Source: JABDIY01 sp963751955 (GTDB lineage: Bacteria; Actinomycetota; Acidimicrobiia; Acidimicrobiales; SZUA-35). From it: 64,000 nucleotides of DNA. Each line of letters opens with the position of its first letter. The stretch's first letter is position 1. Below are positions 18,124 to 27,220 of the stretch, piece by piece. The stretch spans positions 248,001 through 312,000 of the forward strand of contig CAVVWM010000002.1 in the NCBI GenBank assembly GCA_963751955.1, read 5' to 3'. A program made the translations under genes and the position numbers. The notes below the pieces were generated by a model that saw only the letters and a program-made list of their open reading frames with translations, did not search any database and was not told where the DNA came from.

Positions 18124-18963
18124 TCAGCCCAGGAGCTGATCGATAGCGGCACCGACGCCAGAGCCATTGTCGGGGTGTGCCGTCATCTTGCCGATCCAGG
18201 AGAGCGATAGTTGGCCTTGGCTGATGGCGTGCACATCGCTGCCACCTTCGCCGTCCCATTTGCTGCCCCAGTCGACCTTGATTTCGAAGGAGTTTGTGTG
18301 GCCCGGGATCGCCTCCAGCTTGGCGGCGCTCGACTCACTTGGTGGCTTCTCTGAAACATGAGTCCAGGCCCACCGGTCGATCTCGGCCAGGGGTTTGTCG
18401 GGCACGTTGATGTTCAGCACGTGAGGTTCCGGTGGAGGTGAATCCAGCATGGTCTTCACCGCGGCAGCTCCCAAGGTCGCTGCGGTGGACCAATCGAGTT
18501 TGGCGATCGCTTCGTCCCAGGACTGACCATTGGTGTTCCACTCTTGTAGAGCCTGGCTGACCGCAACCCCAGATACTCCGCCGTTCCGGCCGGTGAGGCA
18601 GGCCCCGATCGTCCCCGAGTGATAGACCGAGCGACCAATGTTTGCTCCAGGATTGATTCCGCTCACCACGATGTCGGGATCGAAATCGAAAGCTCCCATC
18701 CGAACGAAGAGGACACACAGCGCCGGAGGGCCGGACACCGCCCAGACATTGTTCAGGCCGGGCAGGTCGGGAATATTTCGCCGGTGGGCCTGAGGTTTCA
18801 TGTCGGCGATCGAACCGATGGCCGAACTGGCGCCGCTGAACTCCTGATCGGGCGCAACCACCATGACTTCGCCATGTTCAGCGACCGCACGGGCCAATGC
18901 ATACAACCCGAGAGAATCGATTCCGTCGTCGTTGGTGACCAGAATTTTGGGCCGGTTTACCAT
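18124..18963 (-). CDS. surE: 5'/3'-nucleotidase SurE
   Basis: Starting at ATG 18963 (MVNRPKILVTNDDGIDSLG) the protein has 279 residues. SurE enzymes dephosphorylate nucleoside monophosphates using a divalent metal. The metal ligands are visible: NDDG near residues 11-14, Ser in FSGASSAIG, and Asn in SGINPGANIGRSVYHSGT. Longer in-frame readings to 19059 would overlap the divergent LLM gene. It is slightly longer at the C-terminus than E. coli SurE. Tail-to-tail with the phosphotransferase, with no spacer. Confidence 0.93.
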   Translation of the reverse strand: MVNRPKILVTNDDGIDSLGLYALARAVAEHGEVMVVAPDQEFSGASSAIGSIADMKPQAHRRNIPDLPGLNNVWAVSGPPALCVLFVRMGAFDFDPDIVVSGINPGANIGRSVYHSGTIGACLTGRNGGVSGVAVSQALQEWNTNGQSWDEAIAKLDWSTAATLGAAAVKTMLDSPPPEPHVLNINVPDKPLAEIDRWAWTHVSEKPPSESSAAKLEAIPGHTNSFEIKVDWGSKWDGEGGSDVHAISQGQLSLSWIGKMTAHPDNGSGVGAAIDQLLG

Positions 18964-19036
18964 GCCGGCCACCCTAAGGCCTTCCGAGGCGACCGAGACT
19001 ATGTCGTTCGCCATACAACGGTCTAGGGTCCCGGGG

Positions 19037-20080
19037 GTGACAACGGACAAGAAGATCAAACTGGCCTACTCGGTTGGGTACTGGAGCGCCGGCCCCCCTG
19101 ACGGTGCGCTCGAAGGGGTCATGGAGGCAGACCGGCTGGGTTTCGATTCAGTGTGGACAGCCGAAGCTTACGGATCGGACTGTTTCACCCCGCTGGCATG
19201 GTGGGGTGCGAACACCAAGAACGTCCGCCTCGGAACCGGGATCGCCCAGATGTCAGCTCGAACCCCGACCGCCACCGCGATGGCGGCGATGACCATGGAC
19301 CATTTGTCGGGTGGCCGAATGATATTGGGAATCGGCGCCTCTGGACCACAGGTTGTGGAGGGTTGGTATGGCCAGCCTTATCCCAAGCCGCTGGCCCGCA
19401 CACGTGAGTACGTGAGCATCATGCGCGATGTCTTCGCTCGAGAGGCACCGGTAGAGCATCACGGGGCCCAGTATCAACTGCCCTTCGATGGAGGTATGAA
19501 CCTCGGCAAACCGCTCAAGTCCACACTGCATCCGTATCGGCCGGACATCCCCATCTTCCTCGCTGCCGAGGGACCCAAGAACGTGTCGCTGTCCGCAGAG
19601 ATCTGCGACGGATGGCTACCGCTGTTCTTCACACCCAAGGAAGACAGCTGGTACAGGGAACGACTTAGGATCGGCTTCGACGCAGCTGGCGATCCCGACA
19701 AGGCCGATCGGTTCGAGGTGTGTTCACCGCTCTGGGTGTCCCCCGATGACGACGTTGAAAAGGCCGCCGATCGGATCCGCCCCGTGCTGGCGCTCTACGC
19801 CGGCGGCATGGGAGCCAAAGGGGCCAATTTCCATTTCGACGTGTTCGTCCGCATGGGGTACGAAGGCGTCGCTACCAAGGTTCAGCAGCTCTATCTCGAG
19901 GGTCGCAAGGACGAGGCGATCGCAGCCATCCCCCTAGAGATGGTTGAGGATGTCGCACTGGTGGGCCCCATCGGCAAGATCCAAGAAGAACTCACCGAGT
20001 GGCGAAAGAGCTGCATCACCACCTTCCTCCTGTCGGGACCGCCCAACATGCTGGAGCTCTTCGCCTCCGCCCTCGGCTGA
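19037..20080 (+). CDS. LLM-class (luciferase-like, probably F420-dependent) oxidoreductase
   Basis: Starting at GTG 19037 the protein has 347 residues (MTTDKKIKLAYSVGYWSAG). It has the bacterial luciferase TIM-barrel pattern: LGFDSVWTAEAYGSD, TPLAWWGANTKNVRLGTGIA, MTMDHLSGGRMILGIGASGP and PIFLAAEGPKN. Closest in style to the actinobacterial F420-dependent group (substrate unknown), where a reduced deazaflavin delivers hydride; FMN cannot be excluded. The reading frame stays open upstream to 18863, but that part overlaps surE antisense. Divergent from surE, about 73 nt between starts. Confidence 0.88.
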   Translation: MTTDKKIKLAYSVGYWSAGPPDGALEGVMEADRLGFDSVWTAEAYGSDCFTPLAWWGANTKNVRLGTGIAQMSARTPTATAMAAMTMDHLSGGRMILGIGASGPQVVEGWYGQPYPKPLARTREYVSIMRDVFAREAPVEHHGAQYQLPFDGGMNLGKPLKSTLHPYRPDIPIFLAAEGPKNVSLSAEICDGWLPLFFTPKEDSWYRERLRIGFDAAGDPDKADRFEVCSPLWVSPDDDVEKAADRIRPVLALYAGGMGAKGANFHFDVFVRMGYEGVATKVQQLYLEGRKDEAIAAIPLEMVEDVALVGPIGKIQEELTEWRKSCITTFLLSGPPNMLELFASALG

Positions 20081-20097
20081 TCCGACGGTGTGACAAA

Positions 20098-20964
20098 TCA
20101 AATGAGACCGGGAGGAGACTCGCCGCGCCGAAGTAGTCCGATGTTCTGGGCCACAACCGGGGCGGCGGTGTAGGGGTCGGTTCTCCCGGCGATATGGGGT
20201 GTGATTCGAATCTTGGGATGGGTCCATAGTGGGTCATCCTCGGGCAACGGCTCATCGTCGAAGACATCCAGAACCGCCGCTCGGAGATGGCCATCAAGTG
20301 CTCTCAACAAGGCACCGGAGTCAAGGGTTGGACCACGCCCGACGTTGATCAGAACCCCATCGCCGAGGGCAGACAAGAGGTCGGTTGCGATGAGGCCAAG
20401 GGTTTCCTCGTTGTTTGGCAAGAGGTTGACCACAACATCACAATCGGCAAAGAATCGATTCAGACTGCGGTCATTGTTCGACCGAGACCAACCGACGACG
20501 GTGAATCCCTGGTTGGCGATTCTCCTCAACACCGCCGATCCGATCTGCCCCCTGCCGAGCACACCGACGGTGAAGTCACGAGGAAAGACCTGCTCGAGCT
20601 TCTCCCATTGGGATTCACGCTGATGGTCGGCGAACCGATCGAAGTTCCGTTGGAAATGGATGATCCAGCTCAGGCAGTACAGCGAGATGTCCTGAGCCAT
20701 CGCAGGATCGAGAAGTCGCACGACGGGGACCCTGGCGCGCACTTCGGGTTCGATGTGATCAAAGCCTGCGCTCGCGAGAACCAGACCCTTGAGGTTCGGA
20801 TAGCTCAGAATTCGCTCGGTCGGGTGTTGCCAGTGCACAACAAATTCCACATCGCCGGGATCAACGTCGACGTCGTGGGTTACGAAATGATCATCTGGAA
20901 GCTGGATCTGAAGCTGCTCCACCCACAAGGCCGCGAAGCTTCCAGGATCAACCACAATTGTCAC
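20098..20964 (-). CDS. D-2-hydroxyacid dehydrogenase, GhrA-like
   Basis: A 288-residue NAD(P)-dependent dehydrogenase. The Rossmann motif is VGVLGRGQIGSAVLRRIA. The catalytic blocks are VNLLPNNEETLGLI, INVGRGPTLDSGALL (Arg), AAVLDVFDDEPLPEDDPLW (Asp/Glu) and ITPHIAG (catalytic His). These fit the glyoxylate/hydroxypyruvate reductase A subgroup. The N-terminal substrate domain is short, as usual for that subgroup. Convergent with the LLM gene (17 nt). Confidence 0.88.
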   Translation of the reverse strand: MTIVVDPGSFAALWVEQLQIQLPDDHFVTHDVDVDPGDVEFVVHWQHPTERILSYPNLKGLVLASAGFDHIEPEVRARVPVVRLLDPAMAQDISLYCLSWIIHFQRNFDRFADHQRESQWEKLEQVFPRDFTVGVLGRGQIGSAVLRRIANQGFTVVGWSRSNNDRSLNRFFADCDVVVNLLPNNEETLGLIATDLLSALGDGVLINVGRGPTLDSGALLRALDGHLRAAVLDVFDDEPLPEDDPLWTHPKIRITPHIAGRTDPYTAAPVVAQNIGLLRRGESPPGLI

Positions 20965-21013
20965 GCCTGTTAGTCAAGCAGGTTCACGGCGGCGTGTGAC
21001 CCAGGAGTTCTTT

Positions 21014-21508
21014 TCAACGGTGCCGGCAGGGCTCCAATACCTGGAGATAGTCCACCAACCTGCTGCCGATCTCGAATCCGGTTTCAGGGTCGTCCAACTC
21101 CGGGTCAAGCCAGACCTCGCTGATTCTCCGCCATTTCTCGTTGCCGATGAACAAACCGGCCTCAGCGTCGCCACCCAGCTCGGGCATCCAATCTCGCTTG
21201 AGAGTGACGAGGGCAGCCAGTTCTGCCTCGTTGCTGCTCTCATCCTTGTGCTCGGCATGGAAGCCGATCTCGAGGGCCCAACCCTCTCCATCGTCGAGGT
21301 GGGCTCGGCGAATCAGTTGAGCCTCATAGTGCACCCGCTGGGGTGAGGCCGGTCCGAACCACACCTTGATTCCCCACCGTCGAGCCCTGACCTGGAGATC
21401 GCCAAGACCATCGGGCGCCATCCCTCTTACGACATCTTCGACTTCATCAAACAGGTGACGCTGCACAGACTCAGCGTAGATGGCGGCACTCAGGTGAGAT
21501 TTGGTCAT
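21014..21508 (-). CDS. Uncharacterised 164-residue protein
   Basis: I do not recognise a family. The protein is acidic and soluble, with a helical N-terminus (SAAIYAESVQRHLFDEVEDV), a beta-rich middle (DLQVRARRWGIKVWFGPAS, HYEAQLIRRAHLDDGEGWALEIGFHAEH) and an acidic C-terminal part (SEVWLDPELDDPETGFEIG). The alternation of short strands rich in Trp, Arg and His resembles small start-domain or restriction-like folds but this is not diagnostic. It stands alone, upstream of the dehydrogenase on the same strand, and starts just before the divergent glycine riboswitch. Confidence 0.7.
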   Translation of the reverse strand: MTKSHLSAAIYAESVQRHLFDEVEDVVRGMAPDGLGDLQVRARRWGIKVWFGPASPQRVHYEAQLIRRAHLDDGEGWALEIGFHAEHKDESSNEAELAALVTLKRDWMPELGGDAEAGLFIGNEKWRRISEVWLDPELDDPETGFEIGSRLVDYLQVLEPCRHR

Positions 21509-21564
21509 CTTTCCAAGGCGACGCTCTCACGGGATCTTTGCTAGCTTCGACGATGAGCCGCACA

Positions 21565-21741
21565 GCAGTGTGGGAGAGCACCGGTCCTATCCCGGTCGCC
21601 GAAGGAGCAACCACCCCGGAATCTCTCAGGCACCCGTACCGCATCTGCCCTTCGGCTCCTCTGGAGAGAGTCGGTCACCCGGAAGTGGGTGAGTCCGGCC
21701 GCCGAAGGGGCAAATGCTCTCAGGCACCGCTGACAGAGGGG
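21565..21741 (+). promoter_or_regulatory. Tandem glycine riboswitch (two aptamers)
   Basis: Aptamer I (about 21565-21645) contains GTGGGAGAGCACC, CGCCGAAGGAGCAACC and ATCTCTCAGGCACC. Aptamer II (about 21655-21741) contains CTGGAGAGAG, GCCGCCGAAGGGGCAAA, GCTCTCAGGCACC and ACAGAGG. These are the glycine aptamer cores, present twice in the usual tandem order with a short linker. The element ends 34 nt before the gcvT start, which is preceded by GAGGT at 21763-21767. No classic terminator follows the second aptamer, so control of translation start is more likely than transcription termination. Glycine binding would switch on the cleavage genes. Confidence 0.95.
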
Positions 21742-21774
21742 GTATCCAACGTCCACTGCGATGAGGTACCTCCC

Positions 21775-22881
21775 GTGTCAACTCCAGCTCTGAAAACAAC
21801 TCCGTTGCATCAGCTCCATCGGGAACTAGGTGCCCGGCTCGTGCCATTCGCCGGCTGGGAAATGCCCATCCAGTACGAGGGAGTTGTTGGGGAGCACACC
21901 TGGTGCCGCAAGAGTGCAGCTCTGTTCGACGTAGCTCATATGGCGGTGGTTGAACTGTGGGGCGACAACCCCGGTGCCGCCCTGGAAACGGTGTCACCGG
22001 CCGGTTTCACAACCCTGGGGGTGGGTCGGCAGCGATATGGGCTGCTCACCAACGACGATGGCGGGGTGATCGACGATTTCATGGCAATCAACTGGGGCGA
22101 CCACTTCGGCCTCGTGGTCAATGCGTCCCGGGCCCATGTGGACATACCGCATTTGACCGATCGACTTGTGGGCATCGAGGTCCGGCCCAAACCCGACATC
22201 GCACTCCTAGCGCTGCAAGGACCCGAGGCCGCTGATGTTGTGATCGGCCACGATGCTCGGCTGGCCGACACCGTGTTTCTCGATGCCCGAATAGCAGAAC
22301 TCGGCGGGATTCAAGCTGCTGCCTTCAGAGCCGGCTACACCGGCGAGGATGGCTTCGAGCTAGCGGTCGATGCGAACTCTGCTGAGGCCCTAGCCCGGTT
22401 GTTGCTGAACGATGAACGTGTTCGACCGGCCGGCCTGGGGGCTCGCGACACCCTCCGTCTCGAAGCCGGCCTCTGCCTGTACGGCAACGATCTCGACCAC
22501 ACCACCTCCCCTGTCGAGGCCGACCTGAAATGGACCATCCCCAAACGACGGCGCGACGCGGCAGACTTTCCCGGTGCAGACCGAGTGCTACGAGAGTGGG
22601 ATGAAGGACCCTCCCGCATACGAGTGGGTCTCGCGCCCGTTGGCCGCCGACCGGTCAGAGACGGTGCCAAATTGCGGACCGTTGATGACACCCAACCATG
22701 TGGCGTGGTGTCCAGTGGCGGGTTCGGTCCCACTGTCGAAGCGCCTGTGGCGATGGGTTATGTCCCTCCCCACCTTTCCGCCATCGGAACCGAACTAATC
22801 GCCGACGTACGTGGGAACGACGTTGTGTGCACCGTTGCATCCTTGCCCTTCACCCCCCACCGTTTCCATCGAGGAGCCTGA
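21775..22881 (+). CDS. gcvT: Glycine cleavage system T protein (aminomethyltransferase)
   Basis: Start is GTG 21775 (MSTPALKTTPLHQLHRELG), 8 nt after GAGGT; the open frame upstream is only the riboswitch. The product has 368 residues. Family blocks include RLVPFAGWEMPIQYEG, SAALFDVAHMAVVELWG, the folate-pocket region LALQGPEAADVV, and AGYTGEDGFELAV. The C-terminal barrel contains RIRVGLAPVGRRPVRDGA and FGPTVEAPVAMGYV. T protein transfers the aminomethyl group from lipoyl-H protein to tetrahydrofolate, releasing ammonia. It sits between the glycine riboswitch and gcvP; gcvH is absent from this position. Confidence 0.96.
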   Translation: MSTPALKTTPLHQLHRELGARLVPFAGWEMPIQYEGVVGEHTWCRKSAALFDVAHMAVVELWGDNPGAALETVSPAGFTTLGVGRQRYGLLTNDDGGVIDDFMAINWGDHFGLVVNASRAHVDIPHLTDRLVGIEVRPKPDIALLALQGPEAADVVIGHDARLADTVFLDARIAELGGIQAAAFRAGYTGEDGFELAVDANSAEALARLLLNDERVRPAGLGARDTLRLEAGLCLYGNDLDHTTSPVEADLKWTIPKRRRDAADFPGADRVLREWDEGPSRIRVGLAPVGRRPVRDGAKLRTVDDTQPCGVVSSGGFGPTVEAPVAMGYVPPHLSAIGTELIADVRGNDVVCTVASLPFTPHRFHRGA

Positions 22882-22882
22882 A

Positions 22883-25693
22883 ATGTCCCACCACTCATTC
22901 GCCGACCGCCACATAAGCCTCACCGATGATGATCGGGCCAAGATGCTGGCCGGTCTCGGCTATGGGTCAGCGTCGGATCTTCTGGAGGACGCTGTTCCTG
23001 ATGACATCCACATCAAAGGTCTCTTGGAGGTTCCCTCCGCCCTTTCAGAAACCGAGGCCCTCGCATTACTTCGGTCTTACGCCGACAACAACCAGGTTTT
23101 CACCTCACTCATCGGGCAAGGCTGGAACGACACCATCACGCCGGCGGTGATTCGGCGCAACATGATTGAGAACCCTGCGTGGTATACGGCGTACACGCCG
23201 TATCAACCTGAGATCAGCCAGGGCCGGTTGGAGATGTTGTTGGTTTTCCAGACCATGGTCGCTGACCTGACGGGCTGTGAACTGGCAAACGCGTCGTTGC
23301 TGGATGAATCGACAGCCGCAGCGGAAGCCATGACCATGCTCCGCCGCCTCGACCGGACCAAACGCAGCGGATTTTTTGTGGACCAGGATTGCCACCCACA
23401 GACGATCGCCGTCTGTCTCACTCGTGCTCAGCCGCTCGGCATCGAAGTCACTGTTGGTGATCCAACCACTGATCTATTTCCCCAGGAAGTCTACGGTGCT
23501 CTCCTCGCTCAACCAGGATCGTCCGGGGCAATTGCCGACCTCGGCCCACTGATCCAGTCGCTGCACGATGCCAACGCAACGGCTGCGGTGACCACCGACC
23601 TGTTCTATTGCACCCTGGGGACGCCTCCCGGTGAGGCCGGAGCCGATGTCGTCGTCGGCAGCGCTCAACGTTTTGGTGTGCCGATGGGATTTGGCGGCCC
23701 CCACGCTGGCTTCATGGCGACCAAAGAGAACCATGCCCGGTCCCTTCCGGGTCGACTGGTCGGTGTCAGCGTCGACAGCCACGGTGACCCTGGGTATCGA
23801 CTGGCCCTGCAGACAAGAGAACAGCACATCCGCCGAGACAAGGCCACATCGAACATCTGCACTGCCCAGGCGCTGTTGGCCAACGTGGCCGCGTCCTATG
23901 CGTGTTGGCATGGGCCGGATGGATTAACGGCCATCGCCGAGGGAATCACCCGGCTTGCGTCAGCGTTTCGGACCTCGATGGCCGCTGCCGGCTACACGTG
24001 TTCCGACACGTTCTTCGACACCGTGACCATAGAGGGAAACGTGGACACACTCGTGGCTGCTGCGGCGACGAAACGCATCAACATCAGGCGGTTCAGCGAC
24101 ACCCAGATCTCGGTGAGCTTCGACGAGACCAACACCGAACAGACCGTGCGGGACCTGCTCGATGCGTTCGGGGTCGACGTTCAGCTGGGACCGGTTTCAG
24201 GAATCCCCTCCTCGCTGGAGCGCACCTCTTCGTTTCTCACCGACCAAAGGTTCCACCGCTTTCAGAGCGAACACGAGATGCTCCGTTGGTTGCGTCGGCT
24301 CGCCGACCGGGACCTCGCCCTCGACCGCACGATGATTCCGTTGGGATCGTGCACGATGAAGCTGAATGCCGCAGCCGAGATGGAGCCCATCACCTGGCCC
24401 GAGTTCGCTGGCATTCATCCCTTCGCTCCCGTTGAGCAAACCGCCGGTTATACGCAGCTGATCAGCGAGCTTGAAGCCGATCTTGCAGCGATCACCGGCT
24501 ACGACGCTATTAGCCTGCAACCCAACGCCGGCAGTCAGGGTGAATACGCCGGCCTGCTCGCTATCAAGGGTTGGCAGGACGCCCGGGGCGAAGGTCACCG
24601 GACCGTGTGTCTGATCCCTCAGAGCGCCCACGGCACCAACGCCGCATCTGCGGTGATGGCGGGCATGAAAGTGATCGTCGTCGCCTGTAACGACCGTGGC
24701 GATATCGATCTCGACGACCTCCGTGCGAAGATCACCACCCACGGCGACAGCCTCGCTGCCCTGATGATCACGTATCCGAGCACACACGGTGTGTATGAAC
24801 ACACCGTGGCCGAGGTGTGCCAGCTGGTCCACGACGCCGGCGGCCAGGTGTACACCGATGGTGCCAATCTCAACGCGCTGGTAGGTGTGGCACAGCCCGG
24901 ATCGTTCGGATCCGACGTGAGCCACCTCAATCTTCACAAGACCTTCTGTATCCCCCACGGTGGGGGTGGGCCTGGTGTTGGTCCCATCGGCGTGGGTGAG
25001 CACCTGATTCAGTTCCTACCCCAGGTTGAACTTGCCGACCCCGAAAGCGAACAGCGGCGGATCTCAGGAGCCGCCTACGGATCAGCTGGGATACTTCCGA
25101 TCTCGTGGATGTACATCCGAATGATGGGCCCCGAAGGCCTTCGCCGGGCTACCGAAGGTGCCGTTCTGGCCGCAAACTACATCGCATCGCGACTTCGGGA
25201 GCACTATCCGATTCTCTACACCGGTCCGGGAGGTCTTGTTGCTCACGAATGCATCATCGACATCCGTCCGCTCCACGAGAGCACCGGTATCGATGTAGAC
25301 GACGTTGCCAAACGCTTAGCCGACTACGGGTTCCACGCCCCCACCATGAGTTTCCCAGTAGCGGGAACGTTGATGATCGAACCGACCGAGAGTGAGAGCC
25401 TGACCGAACTCAACCGCTTCTGCGACGCCATGATCGGTATCGCCAAGGAGATCGAGGCAATCGCCAGCGGTGATGTCGACATCGATGACAGCGTGCTGCG
25501 ACGTGCGCCTCACACCGCGACCGACGTGCTCAGTGATGAGTGGTCCAGGCCCTACAGCCGGACCGAAGCGGCCTTCCCGCTCGCAGGAATGGAGCGCGAC
25601 AAGTATTTTCCACCGGTGGGCCGAATCGACAATGCCCACGGGGACAGGAACCTCCAGTGTTCATGCCCGCCGCTGGAGGCATTCGCCGAATAG
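22883..25693 (+). CDS. gcvP: Glycine dehydrogenase (decarboxylating), P protein
   Basis: Start is ATG 22883 (MSHHSFADRHISLTDDD), 1 nt after the gcvT stop and preceded by GAGGAG. The product has 936 residues, a fused single-chain P protein rather than the split GcvPA/GcvPB form. The N-half holds NPAWYTAYTPYQPEISQGRLE, and the C-half the PLP site LNLHKTFCIPHGGGGPG with its Lys, plus SAAYGSAGILPISWMYIRMMG-type dimer contacts. It decarboxylates glycine and passes the methylamine group to lipoylated H protein. It is co-transcribed with gcvT under the glycine riboswitch. Confidence 0.97.
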   Translation: MSHHSFADRHISLTDDDRAKMLAGLGYGSASDLLEDAVPDDIHIKGLLEVPSALSETEALALLRSYADNNQVFTSLIGQGWNDTITPAVIRRNMIENPAWYTAYTPYQPEISQGRLEMLLVFQTMVADLTGCELANASLLDESTAAAEAMTMLRRLDRTKRSGFFVDQDCHPQTIAVCLTRAQPLGIEVTVGDPTTDLFPQEVYGALLAQPGSSGAIADLGPLIQSLHDANATAAVTTDLFYCTLGTPPGEAGADVVVGSAQRFGVPMGFGGPHAGFMATKENHARSLPGRLVGVSVDSHGDPGYRLALQTREQHIRRDKATSNICTAQALLANVAASYACWHGPDGLTAIAEGITRLASAFRTSMAAAGYTCSDTFFDTVTIEGNVDTLVAAAATKRINIRRFSDTQISVSFDETNTEQTVRDLLDAFGVDVQLGPVSGIPSSLERTSSFLTDQRFHRFQSEHEMLRWLRRLADRDLALDRTMIPLGSCTMKLNAAAEMEPITWPEFAGIHPFAPVEQTAGYTQLISELEADLAAITGYDAISLQPNAGSQGEYAGLLAIKGWQDARGEGHRTVCLIPQSAHGTNAASAVMAGMKVIVVACNDRGDIDLDDLRAKITTHGDSLAALMITYPSTHGVYEHTVAEVCQLVHDAGGQVYTDGANLNALVGVAQPGSFGSDVSHLNLHKTFCIPHGGGGPGVGPIGVGEHLIQFLPQVELADPESEQRRISGAAYGSAGILPISWMYIRMMGPEGLRRATEGAVLAANYIASRLREHYPILYTGPGGLVAHECIIDIRPLHESTGIDVDDVAKRLADYGFHAPTMSFPVAGTLMIEPTESESLTELNRFCDAMIGIAKEIEAIASGDVDIDDSVLRRAPHTATDVLSDEWSRPYSRTEAAFPLAGMERDKYFPPVGRIDNAHGDRNLQCSCPPLEAFAE

Positions 25694-25697
25694 TCCC

Positions 25698-26192
25698 CTA
25701 TTTGGCTGCCCGGAATGCCCGCGAGAGCAGGGGGCTTTCAGCCGCAAGGCCCTCTTTTTTGTCCTCGGCTTCATCATGCTCATCACCCTGCTTTGGCCAA
25801 TGGAAGCCGGGCTCGGATTCAGGGTCTTCCTCGGCCACCGCCCCGGGTTCAGGGGTGGACTCGGCACGACGAGCGGCGGGCGCTGTGGCCCGGTGTTCTT
25901 GGTCCTCGCTGACCGGATCGACGGGGCGTCTGGTCGCTGGTCGGTCGGTCGGTGCTTCGAAGTCAGGGGCAGGTCGTCCCTTGTCCTCGGCTGACCAGAT
26001 CTCCGTTTGCTGGGCCCCTGTACGTTGATCGACAAGTTGCCAACCGAGCGGCGCGGTTCGCGTTGACGCGTGCCGTTCGCACAAGGGCATCCCGTGCCTG
26101 GCGTGGGTGAGGTCGATAAGGCTCGCGGTTGAACGTTCTACGTCGAACCGAAGACTTGCGGCTGCTTTTCCCGGCACCCGATACGGCTGCAT
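25698..26192 (-). CDS. DUF3499-like protein with acidic tail
   Basis: A 164-residue protein. The N-terminal half (SLRFDVERSTASLI, MPLCERHASTRTAPLGWQLVD) matches the actinobacterial DUF3499 pattern of a Cys-x2-His pair and P-x-GW-x-LVD. The usual first Cys pair (CxxPGC) is replaced by YRVPGK, so a zinc site would be incomplete. The C-terminal half is low-complexity, rich in Glu, Asp, Pro and Ala, and probably disordered. Its function is unknown. It is convergent with gcvP, 4 nt apart, and divergent from the XdhC-like gene. Confidence 0.62.
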   Translation of the reverse strand: MQPYRVPGKAAASLRFDVERSTASLIDLTHARHGMPLCERHASTRTAPLGWQLVDQRTGAQQTEIWSAEDKGRPAPDFEAPTDRPATRRPVDPVSEDQEHRATAPAARRAESTPEPGAVAEEDPESEPGFHWPKQGDEHDEAEDKKEGLAAESPLLSRAFRAAK

Positions 26193-26239
26193 ATCAAACC
26201 CACAGCGTAAAGAGTATCGCTCATTGGCATCCTGTGTTG

Positions 26240-27220
26240 ATGGAACGGGTACGAGAAGCTCTTGGTTCGCTCCGAGCGGAAGCCGGAACGCTCGTTCGCG
26301 TGGTCGACATCAGGGGAATCGGAGTCCGGGAAAGCACCGATGGTGCGGTCGTTGTGCCAAACACCGACGGCACGCGGACGATAGAAGGGTCGGTTCTCGG
26401 AGGCATCATCGACCAGCTCGTTCTCGATGCTGGCAAAGAACGGCAGGTGATCGAGGTCCCGATTGCAGAAGCCGACGCTGTAGCGGCGGGACTGTTGTGC
26501 GGCGGTCGGGCCACGCTGATGCTCAGCCCGGTGGCTGATCTTCCCAGGGAGACAGTCGAGTGGTTCGCCAACGCAGAACCAATCGTCATCGCTGCTGCTG
26601 CTGACGGGTCTGGGACAGACCTGGCCCTCAGCCCGGTCGGCGTTGCAGGCGGCCTGTGGAGTGTCGAAGCCACGGAAACCGCGACAACCAGGGCCCGCCA
26701 ACTGCTGCGGCAGGGACAGTCGAACACTGAGACTGTTGAGATTGAAGGGCGTTCCGTGGTTTTCTCCGCAGCGGTACCAACAACCCGGGCGATCATTGTG
26801 GGCAGTGGACCGATGGCTGAAGCGTTCCGGGCCCAGGGTGAACTCATGGGCTGGGACGTCACCTTCGTCGAGGATTTGGCAGCGGCTACAGGGTTCTGTG
26901 CCGACGCAACGCCTGCCGACGCGCTGGTTGTATTGAGTCACGATCCCGATGTTGACGTCGGCGTTCTCGCCGCAGGGCTCGACGGGGCAGTCGGTTACAT
27001 CGGAGCGATGGGATCACGGCATACCCAAGCCCGTCGGAGTGGGCAGTTGGAAGCTCTCGGTTACACAGACCAATCTCGGATCCATGGTCCGCTCGGCCTC
27101 GACCTCGGTTCCCGTTCACCAGCGGAAACTGCGGTAGCAATGGCCGCAGAATTCTTGGCAGTGCGACTAGGCCGTCCACCAACGTCGCTCTCAGCTCACG
27201 ACGGACCCATTCACACATGA
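26240..27220 (+). CDS. XdhC/CoxI-family protein
   Basis: From ATG 26240 (MERVREALGSLRAEAGTLVR) the protein has 326 residues; in-frame starts upstream would overlap the DUF3499-like gene. The N-terminal XdhC/CoxI domain shows VRVVDIRGIGVRES and EGSVLGGIIDQLVL, and the conserved Cys-Gly-Gly is in GLLCGGRATLML. The C-terminal Rossmann domain has AIIVGSGPMAEAF and VGYIGAMGSRHTQARR. XdhC proteins bind molybdenum cofactor, sulfurate it and insert it into xanthine dehydrogenase-type enzymes. No molybdenum hydroxylase subunit is in the window. It overlaps the sulfotransferase gene by 4 nt (ATGA). Confidence 0.88.
   Translation: MERVREALGSLRAEAGTLVRVVDIRGIGVRESTDGAVVVPNTDGTRTIEGSVLGGIIDQLVLDAGKERQVIEVPIAEADAVAAGLLCGGRATLMLSPVADLPRETVEWFANAEPIVIAAAADGSGTDLALSPVGVAGGLWSVEATETATTRARQLLRQGQSNTETVEIEGRSVVFSAAVPTTRAIIVGSGPMAEAFRAQGELMGWDVTFVEDLAAATGFCADATPADALVVLSHDPDVDVGVLAAGLDGAVGYIGAMGSRHTQARRSGQLEALGYTDQSRIHGPLGLDLGSRSPAETAVAMAAEFLAVRLGRPPTSLSAHDGPIHT

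Noticed and set aside
24197..25003. 268-residue minus-strand ORF
   Set aside because: Antisense to gcvP across its PLP site; no recognisable family.
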